64,000 nucleotides of DNA from Poseidonocella sp. HB161398 (GTDB lineage Bacteria > Pseudomonadota > Alphaproteobacteria > Rhodobacterales > Rhodobacteraceae): assembly GCF_005870025.1 (NCBI RefSeq), contig NZ_VATA01000001.1, positions 1-64,000 on the forward strand, in the 5' to 3' direction. This document shows positions 1 to 7,367 of the stretch, piece by piece (within the stretch, counting starts at the first letter, position 1; each line of letters opens with the position of its first letter). Made by a program: the position numbers and the translations under genes. A model generated the notes under the pieces. That model saw only the letters and a program-made list of their open reading frames with translations, was not told the DNA's origin and did not search any database.

Positions 1-374
1 TTCCTGGATTTCCTCAAGGAGCTCGACCGGCGGATGCCCGAAGGGCAGGACGTGCATCTGGTCATGGATAACTACGCCACGCACAAGACGCCGAGGGTCA
101 AGGCGTGGCTGGCCCGCCGTCCGCATTGGCACGTGCATTTCACCCCGACCTCGGCCAGCTGGCTGAACCAGGTGGAAAGGTGGTTTGCCGAGCTGACCCG
201 CAAGCAGATCCAGCGTGGCGTACATCGCTCGGTCGCCGAACTCGAGGCCGATATCATCGCCTTCATCGAAGCCCACAACGAGGAACCCAAGCCCTATCGC
301 TGGCACAAGTCCGCAGACGAAATTCTCGCCTCAGTGAAGCGCTTCTGCCAAAAGACCGTATGTCAGGGACTTTA
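1..374 (+). mobile_element. IS630-type insertion sequence, right end
   Basis: This is the right-hand part of an insertion sequence defined by the transposase 3' end. The right terminus is inferred at about 374, where GGGACTT is followed by TA, the usual IS630 target dinucleotide. The left terminus is outside the window, so the inverted repeat cannot be verified. Confidence 0.6.
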
Positions 375-375
375 G
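1..375 (+). CDS. IS630-family transposase, C-terminal part (cut by window start)
   Basis: The frame is open from base 1, so the gene starts outside the window; 124 residues are visible. It is the catalytic half of a DDE transposase of the IS630/Tc1 type. The second catalytic Asp lies in VMDNYATHKTP and the Glu in SWLNQVERWF, both hallmark motifs of the family. The protein moves its own element, normally into TA dinucleotides. The stop codon lies inside a sequence (TATGTCAGGGACTTTA) that is probably the right terminal inverted repeat. Whether the full element is intact cannot be judged from this window. Confidence 0.93.
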   Translation, partial: FLDFLKELDRRMPEGQDVHLVMDNYATHKTPRVKAWLARRPHWHVHFTPTSASWLNQVERWFAELTRKQIQRGVHRSVAELEADIIAFIEAHNEEPKPYRWHKSADEILASVKRFCQKTVCQGL

Positions 376-905
376 ATTCAGGTGACTAGGTACAATTTGA
401 CGTTAGTGGAGAGCATGATTGACCAGCAGTTGACGCGCTGGTCCGTTTGCAAATCTAGTATTTTAGTTTCCATATCAGGCGTACTGTCCTGTGTTACTGC
501 GTTCACTCTGTCGGGACACAGGAGTGAGCGCAAGGCTTGTCCGTCTTGGAAAGTGATTTTTGCTCCATCGACGGTTCGTTGCATAATTGCGATCATGACC
601 GCTTTGGACCCGAAAGCGTGGAGCGATGCAGGAGACGCGACCCTGGGCGCTACGGCCGCTGTCTGCGTCTTGAAGCCATTCGTGGAAGGAGCAGCGAATG
701 TCGGCTCGGCCGCCTTCTCGATCAATGCTGCAAGGCGCACGAACGCCCGAAGTGGGCTCGGAACGAATCGAGGGGCACTTGGCACGAATGCCCAGCAACG
801 GGTAGAGGGTACCATGCTGGGCCAAAATTCCACCCAGAGGCAATGCAGCGCTGTCAACTTGCAATGGTTTTTCTACCAAGCTTCTTGGATACCCAATTTA
901 AGCGG
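376..905. other. Gene-free, lower-GC spacer between IS and phage remnant
   Basis: About 530 bases with clearly lower GC than the rest of the window. Overlapping open frames occur on both strands, but none shows a recognisable domain, a ribosome binding site or the strong third-position GC bias of the real genes here. It looks like imported or degenerate DNA next to the insertion sequence. Confidence 0.5.
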
Positions 906-1148
906 TCACGCTTTGCCGGGGGCGATCAGGGCGGCGCGCGCCGCCTCGATCCTGGCCAGGGTCGCCGCCGCCAGGCGCTCCAGGTCTGGGCGCAGGGTCT
1001 CGGGGATGTCATGCGTCCCGGCAGCCCATCGCTGCATTGTGCGATTGGCCGGTCCGCCGGTCAGCTCGCGCAGATCGCGGGCCAGGGGCGTGACCCATTG
1101 CGGGCCATAAAGGGCAATGCCGAAGGCTTCCAGCTCCTGGCGGGTCAT
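906..1148 (-). CDS. Small HTH-like phage-type protein
   Basis: 80 residues if started at MTRQELEAFG; an upstream in-frame start exists but adds a low-complexity leader. The core ALYGPQWVTPLARDLREL followed by RTMQRWAAGTHDIP resembles the short helix-turn-helix proteins of Rhodobacterales prophages, where a residue pattern of this type is followed by RRW. It is probably a DNA-binding accessory protein of the prophage remnant. The specific family is not certain. It lies last in a minus-strand run of small phage-like ORFs. Confidence 0.55.
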   Translation of the reverse strand: MTRQELEAFGIALYGPQWVTPLARDLRELTGGPANRTMQRWAAGTHDIPETLRPDLERLAAATLARIEAARAALIAPGKA

Positions 1149-1162
1149 GTCATCCCCTTGCG

Positions 1163-1609
1163 TCAAGGATTGCGGCCCCAAACGTCGCCAGGGCTCGGCA
1201 GGTGGTCCCAATCATGCCGCCTGTCGTCGTGAAAAAGCGCAACATTCAGGCCGACTTCGGCACAATAGGACAGGCATGTCCGGCCGTCCAGAACGCCCGC
1301 CACAATCTCGATTTGCCCGACCAGATCAGGGCAGCCGCCGAAGGGGTCGCGGTGGCGGATCATGATGTCCACGGCCGCGCAGCCCCGCACCGTAGCGCAC
1401 CCCCGCCAGCGGCTCCAGGCGGTGAAGGCTTCGGGGTCGGTGCCGCCGATGCCGCCCAGGGCAAGAGCATTGTCGGAAGGCCCCGCATCCGCGCCCCTGG
1501 CGCGCCTAGAGACAATCTCCAGGAGCAGGGCGCCGGGGGCAAGCCCGGCCCGGCGGGCCGCATAGGCGCGGACAAAGCGGCGCTCTGCGGCGGTCAGGGT
1601 CCAGCGCAT
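1163..1609 (-). CDS. Hypothetical phage-region protein
   Basis: 148 residues starting MRWTLTAAERRF. The ATG overlaps by one base the stop of the upstream 87-residue ORF (TGATG), which supports this start and translational coupling. A segment VAGVLDGRTCLSYCAEVG faintly recalls the DGRT region of some phage head proteins, but that is too weak for assignment. I do not recognise the family. Position and coupling suggest it belongs to the prophage remnant. Confidence 0.5.
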   Translation of the reverse strand: MRWTLTAAERRFVRAYAARRAGLAPGALLLEIVSRRARGADAGPSDNALALGGIGGTDPEAFTAWSRWRGCATVRGCAAVDIMIRHRDPFGGCPDLVGQIEIVAGVLDGRTCLSYCAEVGLNVALFHDDRRHDWDHLPSPGDVWGRNP

Positions 1610-1872
1610 CAGAACGGGCCGCGGGCGCGCATGGCCGCAAGCTGGTATGCCCGGGTTTCCGCCTCGGTCGCCGGGCGGTTTTCCTCCACCTGCCAGCCCC
1701 CGGCGCAGCACCGGCACCGGCCCTCTTGGCGCTCTTCCGTCCTGAAAAGGGGCGCCGCGCATTGCTCGGTTACCCATTCGCGCCGCTCTTCCCGAATGTC
1801 GCCCGTCCCGGTTCTCAGCTTCCCATGGATCAGAAGCTTGCGGCGCAGTTGCGTGCAATATGCATGTGTCAT
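1609..1872 (-). CDS. Hypothetical cysteine-containing small phage-region protein
   Basis: 87 residues (MTHAYCTQLRRK...). A cluster of cysteines (GRCRCCAGGW) in the middle could bind a metal, but there is no complete zinc-finger pattern. The stop overlaps the next start by one base. No family recognised; considered real because of the coupling, the compact operon-like arrangement and the codon usage. Confidence 0.5.
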   Translation of the reverse strand: MTHAYCTQLRRKLLIHGKLRTGTGDIREERREWVTEQCAAPLFRTEERQEGRCRCCAGGWQVEENRPATEAETRAYQLAAMRARGPF

Positions 1873-1926
1873 GTGTCCGGCCTCCCTTGCCGATCCCGGG
1901 GCGGCCAGCGCCGCCCCTGTCGCGGC

Positions 1927-2325
1927 TCACGCGGTCAGGCGGGCGATTGTGTCGTCCAGGCTGGCGACTTCCGCCTTGACCACATCGCGCCAATGCATGG
2001 CGGTGCCAAGCTCGCCCTTGCCGTTCCGGCAGTCGGCGGCTAGGGCTTCGGCATCCGCACGGGTGAAACGCGGCGCCTTCTCAATCGGGCAGACGGCGGA
2101 GCCGGTCGCGCGGCGGCGGCCCTGGCCCGCGCTTTCGAAGGTGAAGGACAGCACCATATCGCCGGGCATCACCACAACCCAGGAATGGCTTGCAATGGTG
2201 GTGCAGCCCTTCGGTGCAATCATGTCGCAAAGCTCCGCGCGGCGGGCCTGGAAGTCCGCAACCCAGAAGGCCACAAGCGCGGCCTTGGCGGCGGTTTCGG
2301 TGGTGCTGGTGCTAGTGCTGGTCAT
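1927..2325 (-). CDS. Hypothetical phage-region protein
   Basis: 132 residues if started at MTSTSTSTTETAAK, preferred over an arginine-rich upstream extension. The N-terminus is a Ser/Thr-rich leader, then a mixed alpha/beta body with SHSWVVVMPGDMVLSF and a C-terminal acidic helix. No domain recognised. It is the first ORF after a perfect 15-bp inverted repeat (2368-2400), which probably lies in its promoter region. It likely starts the small-ORF operon that runs down to 906. Confidence 0.5.
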   Translation of the reverse strand: MTSTSTSTTETAAKAALVAFWVADFQARRAELCDMIAPKGCTTIASHSWVVVMPGDMVLSFTFESAGQGRRRATGSAVCPIEKAPRFTRADAEALAADCRNGKGELGTAMHWRDVVKAEVASLDDTIARLTA

Positions 2326-2367
2326 GTCTCGGCCCTTTCGCCGTTGCCTGGCGCGGCCTGGTGCCGT

Positions 2368-2400
2368 CGCCATATGTCGTAAAAATTACGACATATGGCG
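2368..2400. promoter_or_regulatory. Perfect 15-bp inverted repeat (operator-like)
   Basis: Arms CGCCATATGTCGTAA (2368-2382) and TTACGACATATGGCG (2386-2400) are separated by AAA. The stem is AT-rich and lacks a T-tract, so it looks more like a protein-binding operator than a terminator. It lies between the tail-protein gene (ends 2421) and the start of the small phage-type operon (2325). Confidence 0.6.
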
Positions 2401-2420
2401 GGCCGGTCAAGCCTCTTCTT

Positions 2421-3059
2421 TCAGTCGAGGCGGACTTCCATTAGCGGGATGTCCGGGGCGGAGGCGATCCCGGCGCCGCTGGACCGGAAGAACGCCGCGT
2501 CGATTGTGAGCGTGTCCCCGAAGCGGACCGGCATGGCGTAGGTGAAACCGCATGTCAGCACGGCACCAGGGGCCGGGGCGCTGTCGAAGGTGACCCGCCC
2601 GCCGGTGGCGGACAGGCTCCAGCCGCTGGTCAGCTCCGCGCCGTCAACAGCGATCCGCAGGGATGCCAGGGACGGCAGGGCCACCGGCCGGGCGTAGGGC
2701 TGGAGCGCGCCGTACACCTTCACCACCTGGAAGGTGACGGCCGAGCCGTCGCCGGTGCCCAGGGGCTGGTCCAGCGGCGTGACGGGCTCGGACGGCAGGC
2801 CGGACCGCCAGTCCGTCCAGTCGCGGAAGCGGAAGCTATGCCGCGCCCCGGCCGCCTGTTCCCAGAGGGCGACCACGTCGTCCAGGTCATCCGCCCGGCG
2901 GATGCCTAGCCCGGCCTGCCAGGATCGGCGCGCATGCGCCCATCGCTGGTTCCGTTCTTCGTGGCCGCTCTCCAGCGTCACAACATCGGTGCGCCGCTCG
3001 CGGATGGACTGGCACCCCTGGGCGACGTCGCGGGGGAAGTCTAGGTCAAGATGCGCCAT
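2421..3059 (-). CDS. DUF2460 / TIGR02217 phage tail protein
   Basis: 212 residues, the usual length of this family, which includes the GTA tail protein ORFg12. The N-terminus has the typical pattern: an LDFPRDVAQG start, an ETDVV-like strand, then RRSWQAGLGIRRADDLDDVV and a FRFRDWTDW motif. The C-terminal half is beta-rich and ends with EVRLD. In tailed phages and gene transfer agents it lies next to the tape-measure gene and takes part in the distal tail/baseplate. Here the same order is kept, with the tape-measure fragment 12 bases upstream. The later GTA genes (g13-g15) are missing. Confidence 0.88.
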   Translation of the reverse strand: MAHLDLDFPRDVAQGCQSIRERRTDVVTLESGHEERNQRWAHARRSWQAGLGIRRADDLDDVVALWEQAAGARHSFRFRDWTDWRSGLPSEPVTPLDQPLGTGDGSAVTFQVVKVYGALQPYARPVALPSLASLRIAVDGAELTSGWSLSATGGRVTFDSAPAPGAVLTCGFTYAMPVRFGDTLTIDAAFFRSSGAGIASAPDIPLMEVRLD

Positions 3060-3071
3060 GCGTTGCCCCTA

Positions 3072-3925
3072 TCAGCTCGCCCGTTCCGCCAGGGCCAGGC
3101 CGCGGCGCATTTCGGCCGCAATCTGGGACCTGGAGCGGCGGAAGCCCTCCACGTCCGGGGTGGAAATATTCATGGTCAGGTTGACGGCGCTGCCGCCCCC
3201 GCCCCGGCGCGTGACTTCCACCTGTTCCCCTTCGGACAGGCGGACGACCGCGACGTTGCGGTCCACCCCTGCCCGGCCCCGGACGGTGAAGGCGCCGCCG
3301 GTGTTGAAACCCAGGAGGCCCCGGACCCAGCCCCAGGCCCCGCCGCCGCCAGCACCGGCGCCGCCGCCGGACAGGCCGCCGGAAAACGCGCTGGACAGAG
3401 CATCCGCCCCGGCCGCGGTCAGCCTGTCGAAGGCGGTCCCGATGATGGAATCAACCTGGCGCTGCGCCGCGTCTTCCATGGACCCCAGGAAGCCGCGCCA
3501 GGTCAGGTCCCCTTCCCGGGCCAGCATGGTCAGCGACCCGGACACATCATCCGCCAGCCCCTTGAAAGCATCATTCGCCGCGCCGGTGGCGGCCTCGGTC
3601 GGCTTGACCATATTGCCGTCCAGGAGGCTGAAATGGTGCCCGACCTCTTCCACCAGGTCCGGGACCCAGGAGTTGCCCACAACCTTGTCATAGAGCCAGG
3701 CAAAGGCGCCCTCTGCCTGGCGCACCAGGTCAATCAGCATCTTGAACGGGGCGATTGCCGCCAGCAGGGCATTTGCAATCCCGGTCGCCATCAGCTTGAC
3801 CCAGCCCGGCAGGGCTTCGAACTTCTCCCGCAGCCCGGTCCAGATTGCGGAGATGTCGTCGCCGAAGGCCAAGTCCGCGGCGCCAATGGCGGCGATCCCG
3901 GCGACGGCCACCGCGACGGGGGCGC
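3072..3925 (-). pseudogene. Phage tail tape-measure protein, C-terminal fragment
   Basis: About 284 residues of the C-terminal part of a lambda/GTA-type tape-measure protein. Visible features are a hydrophobic AVAVAGIAAIG segment, an amphipathic helical region (LLAAIAPFKMLIDLV), a Gly-rich stretch (SGGLSGGGAGAGGGG) with GLLGFNTGGAFTV, and the terminal NISTPDVEGFRRSRSQ motif typical of GTA g11-like proteins. The reading frame runs on upstream, but only as the antisense of the adjoining hydroxylase gene; the phage-derived sequence stops near 3926. The N-terminal bulk is gone, so this is a truncated remnant. Confidence 0.8.
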
Positions 3926-5414
3926 CTGCCCGGCGTGGTGGCTGTCGTCGAGGATGGCGATTTCGCCGCCGTGGTCGCCGAGGGCGAGTGGGAGGCGGTG
4001 CAGGCGATGCGGGCGGCACAGACCGGCCCGTTCGAGCGCCCGGGCCCGGCCCTGCCTGCCGCGGCGGGCGTAGAGGCGCTTCTGGAGGCGCCGCTGCGCG
4101 AAATTCCGGTGGGCCGCAGCCCCGCCGGATCCCAGGATCCGGTCGTCCGCCTTGCCGCGCGCTATAGCCGCCCCTGGCTCAGCCACGGCTCGATCGGCCC
4201 CTCCTGCGCGGTGGCCTGGGCGCGGGAGGGGGGGCTGACGCTCTGGTCGTACAGCCAGGGCGTCTTCGACATGAAGCGCGCCATCGCCGAGCTCACCGGC
4301 CTGACGCCGGAGAAGGTCCGGGTGATCTTCACCCCCGGCGCGGGCTGCTACGGCCAGAACGGCGCGGATGACGTCACCGCCGAGGCCGCGCTGATCGCGA
4401 TGGCCCTGCCCGGCCGACCGGTGCGGCTGCAATGGATGCGCGCGCAGGAATTCGGCTGGGAGCCCTGCGGCGTGGCCGGCGTGACCGAGGTGGAGGCCGG
4501 GCTCGACGCGCACAGCCGCGTCACCGGCTGGCGCTACCGGGTCTGGAGCAATCCGCATGACGCCCGCGCGACCGGCGCCGGGGGCTTCGTCGCCGCGCAG
4601 CAGATCGCCAAGTGCTTTCCGGCGCCCGTGCTGGAGCCGCTGCCGATGCCCGCGGGCGGCGGCGACCGCAATGCCGATCCGATCTACGATTTCGCCGGCA
4701 TGGACATCCGCTACGAATTCGCCGCGGCGCCGCTGGAGCGCGGATCGGCGATGCGCTCGCTCGGCGGGCAGCTCAATGTGCTGTCGATCGAGTCGATGCT
4801 CGACGAGCTGGCGCTGGCGGCCGGGGCCGATCCGCTGGAGGTCAGGCTGGCCAATCTCCCGGACCCGCGCGGCATCGCGGTGCTGCGCCGCGCGGCCGCG
4901 GCCTTCGGCTGGGAGGGCCGGCAGCGGGGGGACGGCTATTCCGGCGCCGGGCTGGGGTTCGCCCGCTACAAGAACCAGGGCGCCTATTGCGCCGTGGCGC
5001 TGGAGATCACGGTCGACCGCGACAGCGGCCGCATCCGGGTCGGCCGGGTCGTGGCGGCGGCGGATGCCGGGCAGATCGCCTCGCCCGACGGGGTGCGCAA
5101 CCAGATCGAGGGCGGGGTCATCCAGTCGCTGAGCTGGGCCATGCTGGAGCAGGTGGCGATGGATCCCCGCCAGCGCATCTCGCTTGACTGGGGGCGCTAC
5201 CCGATCCTGCGCTTCGACCAGGTGCCGGAACGGCTCGATGTGCATCTTCTCGACCAGCCGGGCGCGGCCTTTCTGGGCGTGGCGGAGGCGGCGCAGGGTC
5301 CGGCCACGGCGGCCCTCGCGAATGCGCTGGCCGACGCGACGGGGCTGCGCCTGCGGGACCTGCCGGCTCTCGCCGCGCAAGCTCCGCGCCGCCCTGCGCG
5401 GCCGGGCAGCCTGA
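3926..5414 (+). pseudogene. Xanthine dehydrogenase-family molybdopterin-binding subunit, 5'-truncated and frameshifted
   Basis: This encodes most of the large, molybdopterin-binding subunit of an aldehyde/N-heterocycle hydroxylase. It begins abruptly inside the hammerhead domain (LPGVVAVVEDGDFAAVVAE) with no start codon, exactly where the tape-measure fragment ends. Family motifs follow: GCYGQNGADDVTAEAAL, RLQWMRAQEFGWEPCG, and the catalytic-Glu region GVAEAAQGP. Near the 3' end one extra base in the GG at 5365-5366 shifts the frame; correcting it gives a natural end LSPRKLRAALRGRAA and a stop at 5412-5414. Uncorrected, the frame runs on without homology to 5761. Both lesions mark it as a pseudogene. 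Confidence 0.85.
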
Positions 5415-6031
5415 ACCCGCAGCCGTGCAGGGCCGGCCGGACCCTGGCGGCAGCCGCTCCGCTGCCCGGCGGCAGCGCCGGAGCATCCTGCCTTCTCCTG
5501 GGCCGCCGCCGGAACCCGCGCCCGCTGCTGTCCGGGCGGTCGGCGGATGGCCGGGGTCCGGCGGCGGTCGCGTGGACAAGATGGCCGGAGACCGGATTGC
5601 CAGGGCGGAGCGACCGGCGGGCAGAGAGCCTCCGCTTGCAGGCGCCCGGCGCAGGGTCCAGCCGGAATGGCGGCCTTCTCTGGGGGGCATTGCATGTCGG
5701 CATCGCCAGGAGCGCCGCCCGATCCACCCGGAAAGCGCTGCCTTCGCCGCGGGGGCGGTGACAGGCCTCGCGGGAAGCCGGAGCGCCGCGGCCTGCGGAT
5801 AAGACGCGGGCCCGCGCCGCGCCGGGACTGTCGCATGGCTGCGCGCCAATCCGGCGGCCGAGGCCATAAATAGAGCCCAATCTACCGGGAATACGACCAT
5901 CGTCCAGCATTCGGGATGCGGCGCAAAGCGCCCGCTTCACGGCGGACGGCATTGGCATATTCTGCATATTGGTTTACGATGTTAACAGAAAAAATTCCAA
6001 CTTACTTATATGTTGAATGAAAGGGGCTTCC
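5415..6031. other. Gene-free stretch with promoter region at its right end
   Basis: 5415-5930 is GC-rich with only shadow frames; no gene supported. The last 80 bases are AT-rich, including AGAAAAAATTCCAACTTACT just before the Cache-HAMP gene, and probably carry its promoter. Confidence 0.5.
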
Positions 6032-7237
6032 ATGCAGAGAACGCGTCCCGAACGGATTCCGCGCGCCACGTTCAGCGCGGCCATGGCGGTCCTCCTGGCG
6101 ACACTGGCGGCGGCCGTCTTCGTCGCCGGCTCGGTGTCCGTGGCCGTGCGGAATTCGCAGGAGGAGTCCCAGCGCGCCATCATGCTGCGCGGCTCCGAAG
6201 CGGTGGCGCTGAGCTTCAACACCGCGCTGAAGCGGGAATGGGACAGCCTGCATGCCGTGGCCGCGAATATCGGCTCCTCCTCGCCGGACGAGATCGCGGA
6301 TTTCATGGATGCCGTGTCCGCGACCGGCGGCCAGGTCGCCTGGGCCGGGGTCGCCTCGACCGAGGGCACGATCATCTCGGGTTCGAACCGGCTGCGCGAG
6401 GGACAGGATGTCAGCCAGAGGCGCTGGTTCCGCGAAGGCCTGCGCCGCCCGAATGTCGGCGGCGTGTTCCGCAGCGCCTCGCTGCCGGGCGGCACGGATG
6501 GCGAGCCCGAGGCGCTGCTGAACCTCTCCACGCCGGTGAAGAATGCCGATGGCGAGACGATCGGCGTGCTGGTCTACGGGCTGCGGATGGCCTGGGTGAA
6601 CGGCTTCCTCCGCCAGGCGCGCGAGCAGCTGGGCATCGACATCGTCGTGCTGGACGATGCCGGCGACACGCTGGTCGACACCCGCGACGATCCGCAGTCC
6701 CTGCCCGAGGATGTCATCGCCAGCGCCCGGCTGGGCCAGATGACCGCCGGGCGGTTCAGCATGCTCGACGGCGGCACCGGCGCCTATGCCTACAATCCCG
6801 ACTTCATCCAGCAGGGCCTGCCGGACTTCCGCTGGAACGCCTTCGCGGTGCTCGACAAGAGCCGTCTGACCAACGTCCTGCCCGACCTGATCCGGAACCT
6901 GGGCGTCGTGGTGACCGTCGCCGCGCTCTTCGTGCTGGCCGCCGTGACGATCTCCATGCGGCTGCTTCTCGGCCCGATCGAGAGCCTGGCGGACACGGCG
7001 CGGGAAGTGGCCAAGGGCAATTTCGCCTTCCCGGTGGAGACCGCCAGCTCGCGCGAGGCGGCGACGCTGTCAATTGCGCTGGCCAAGATCCAGGTCGAGC
7101 TCGCGGGGCTGCGCGTCAACCGCCCGACGAGCCGCGGCAAGGGGGCGCTGAAGCTGCTCTTCGACCGCGACCGGGACGCAACCGCGCCCGGCACCGCCGC
7201 GGAGCCCGACGCCCCCGCCCCGGCCCGGCAGGGCTGA
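6032..7237 (+). CDS. Membrane Cache-HAMP sensor-like protein without output domain
   Basis: 401 residues. N-terminal transmembrane helix (about 15-38), a long periplasmic region with Cache-type features (SQRRWFREGLRRP, LLNLSTPVKNADGETIGVLVYGL, a second lobe with VVLDDAGDTLVDTR), a second helix at about 290-312, then a HAMP-like segment (GPIESLADTAREVAKGNF). The protein then ends in a charged Ala/Pro-rich tail; there is no kinase, GGDEF or methyl-accepting domain. AAAGGGG six bases before ATG 6032 supports this start over the ATG at 6017. It may act with a separate partner or be a truncated receptor. Ligand unknown. Confidence 0.8.
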   Translation: MQRTRPERIPRATFSAAMAVLLATLAAAVFVAGSVSVAVRNSQEESQRAIMLRGSEAVALSFNTALKREWDSLHAVAANIGSSSPDEIADFMDAVSATGGQVAWAGVASTEGTIISGSNRLREGQDVSQRRWFREGLRRPNVGGVFRSASLPGGTDGEPEALLNLSTPVKNADGETIGVLVYGLRMAWVNGFLRQAREQLGIDIVVLDDAGDTLVDTRDDPQSLPEDVIASARLGQMTAGRFSMLDGGTGAYAYNPDFIQQGLPDFRWNAFAVLDKSRLTNVLPDLIRNLGVVVTVAALFVLAAVTISMRLLLGPIESLADTAREVAKGNFAFPVETASSREAATLSIALAKIQVELAGLRVNRPTSRGKGALKLLFDRDRDATAPGTAAEPDAPAPARQG

Positions 7238-7367
7238 CCGGGGCGCCACGGAAAACTGCCCGGCGGCGGGATGCCGCCTGACGGCTGGGGCGTCTCGAGG
7301 GCCCGGTCGGGGATCTGCGGGCCGCAGGGAACAGCGCGCGGCCCGGCACGGGCCGCCGCGGATCCGG

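Noticed and set aside
906-3925. Gene transfer agent cluster
   Set aside because: Only a DUF2460 protein and a truncated tape-measure fragment are present; GTA genes g13-g15 are absent and the next genes are unrelated.
3791-5836. Long minus-strand frame of 681 codons opposite the hydroxylase
   Set aside because: It is an Arg/Pro/His-rich shadow of the plus-strand hydroxylase caused by high GC; no domain.
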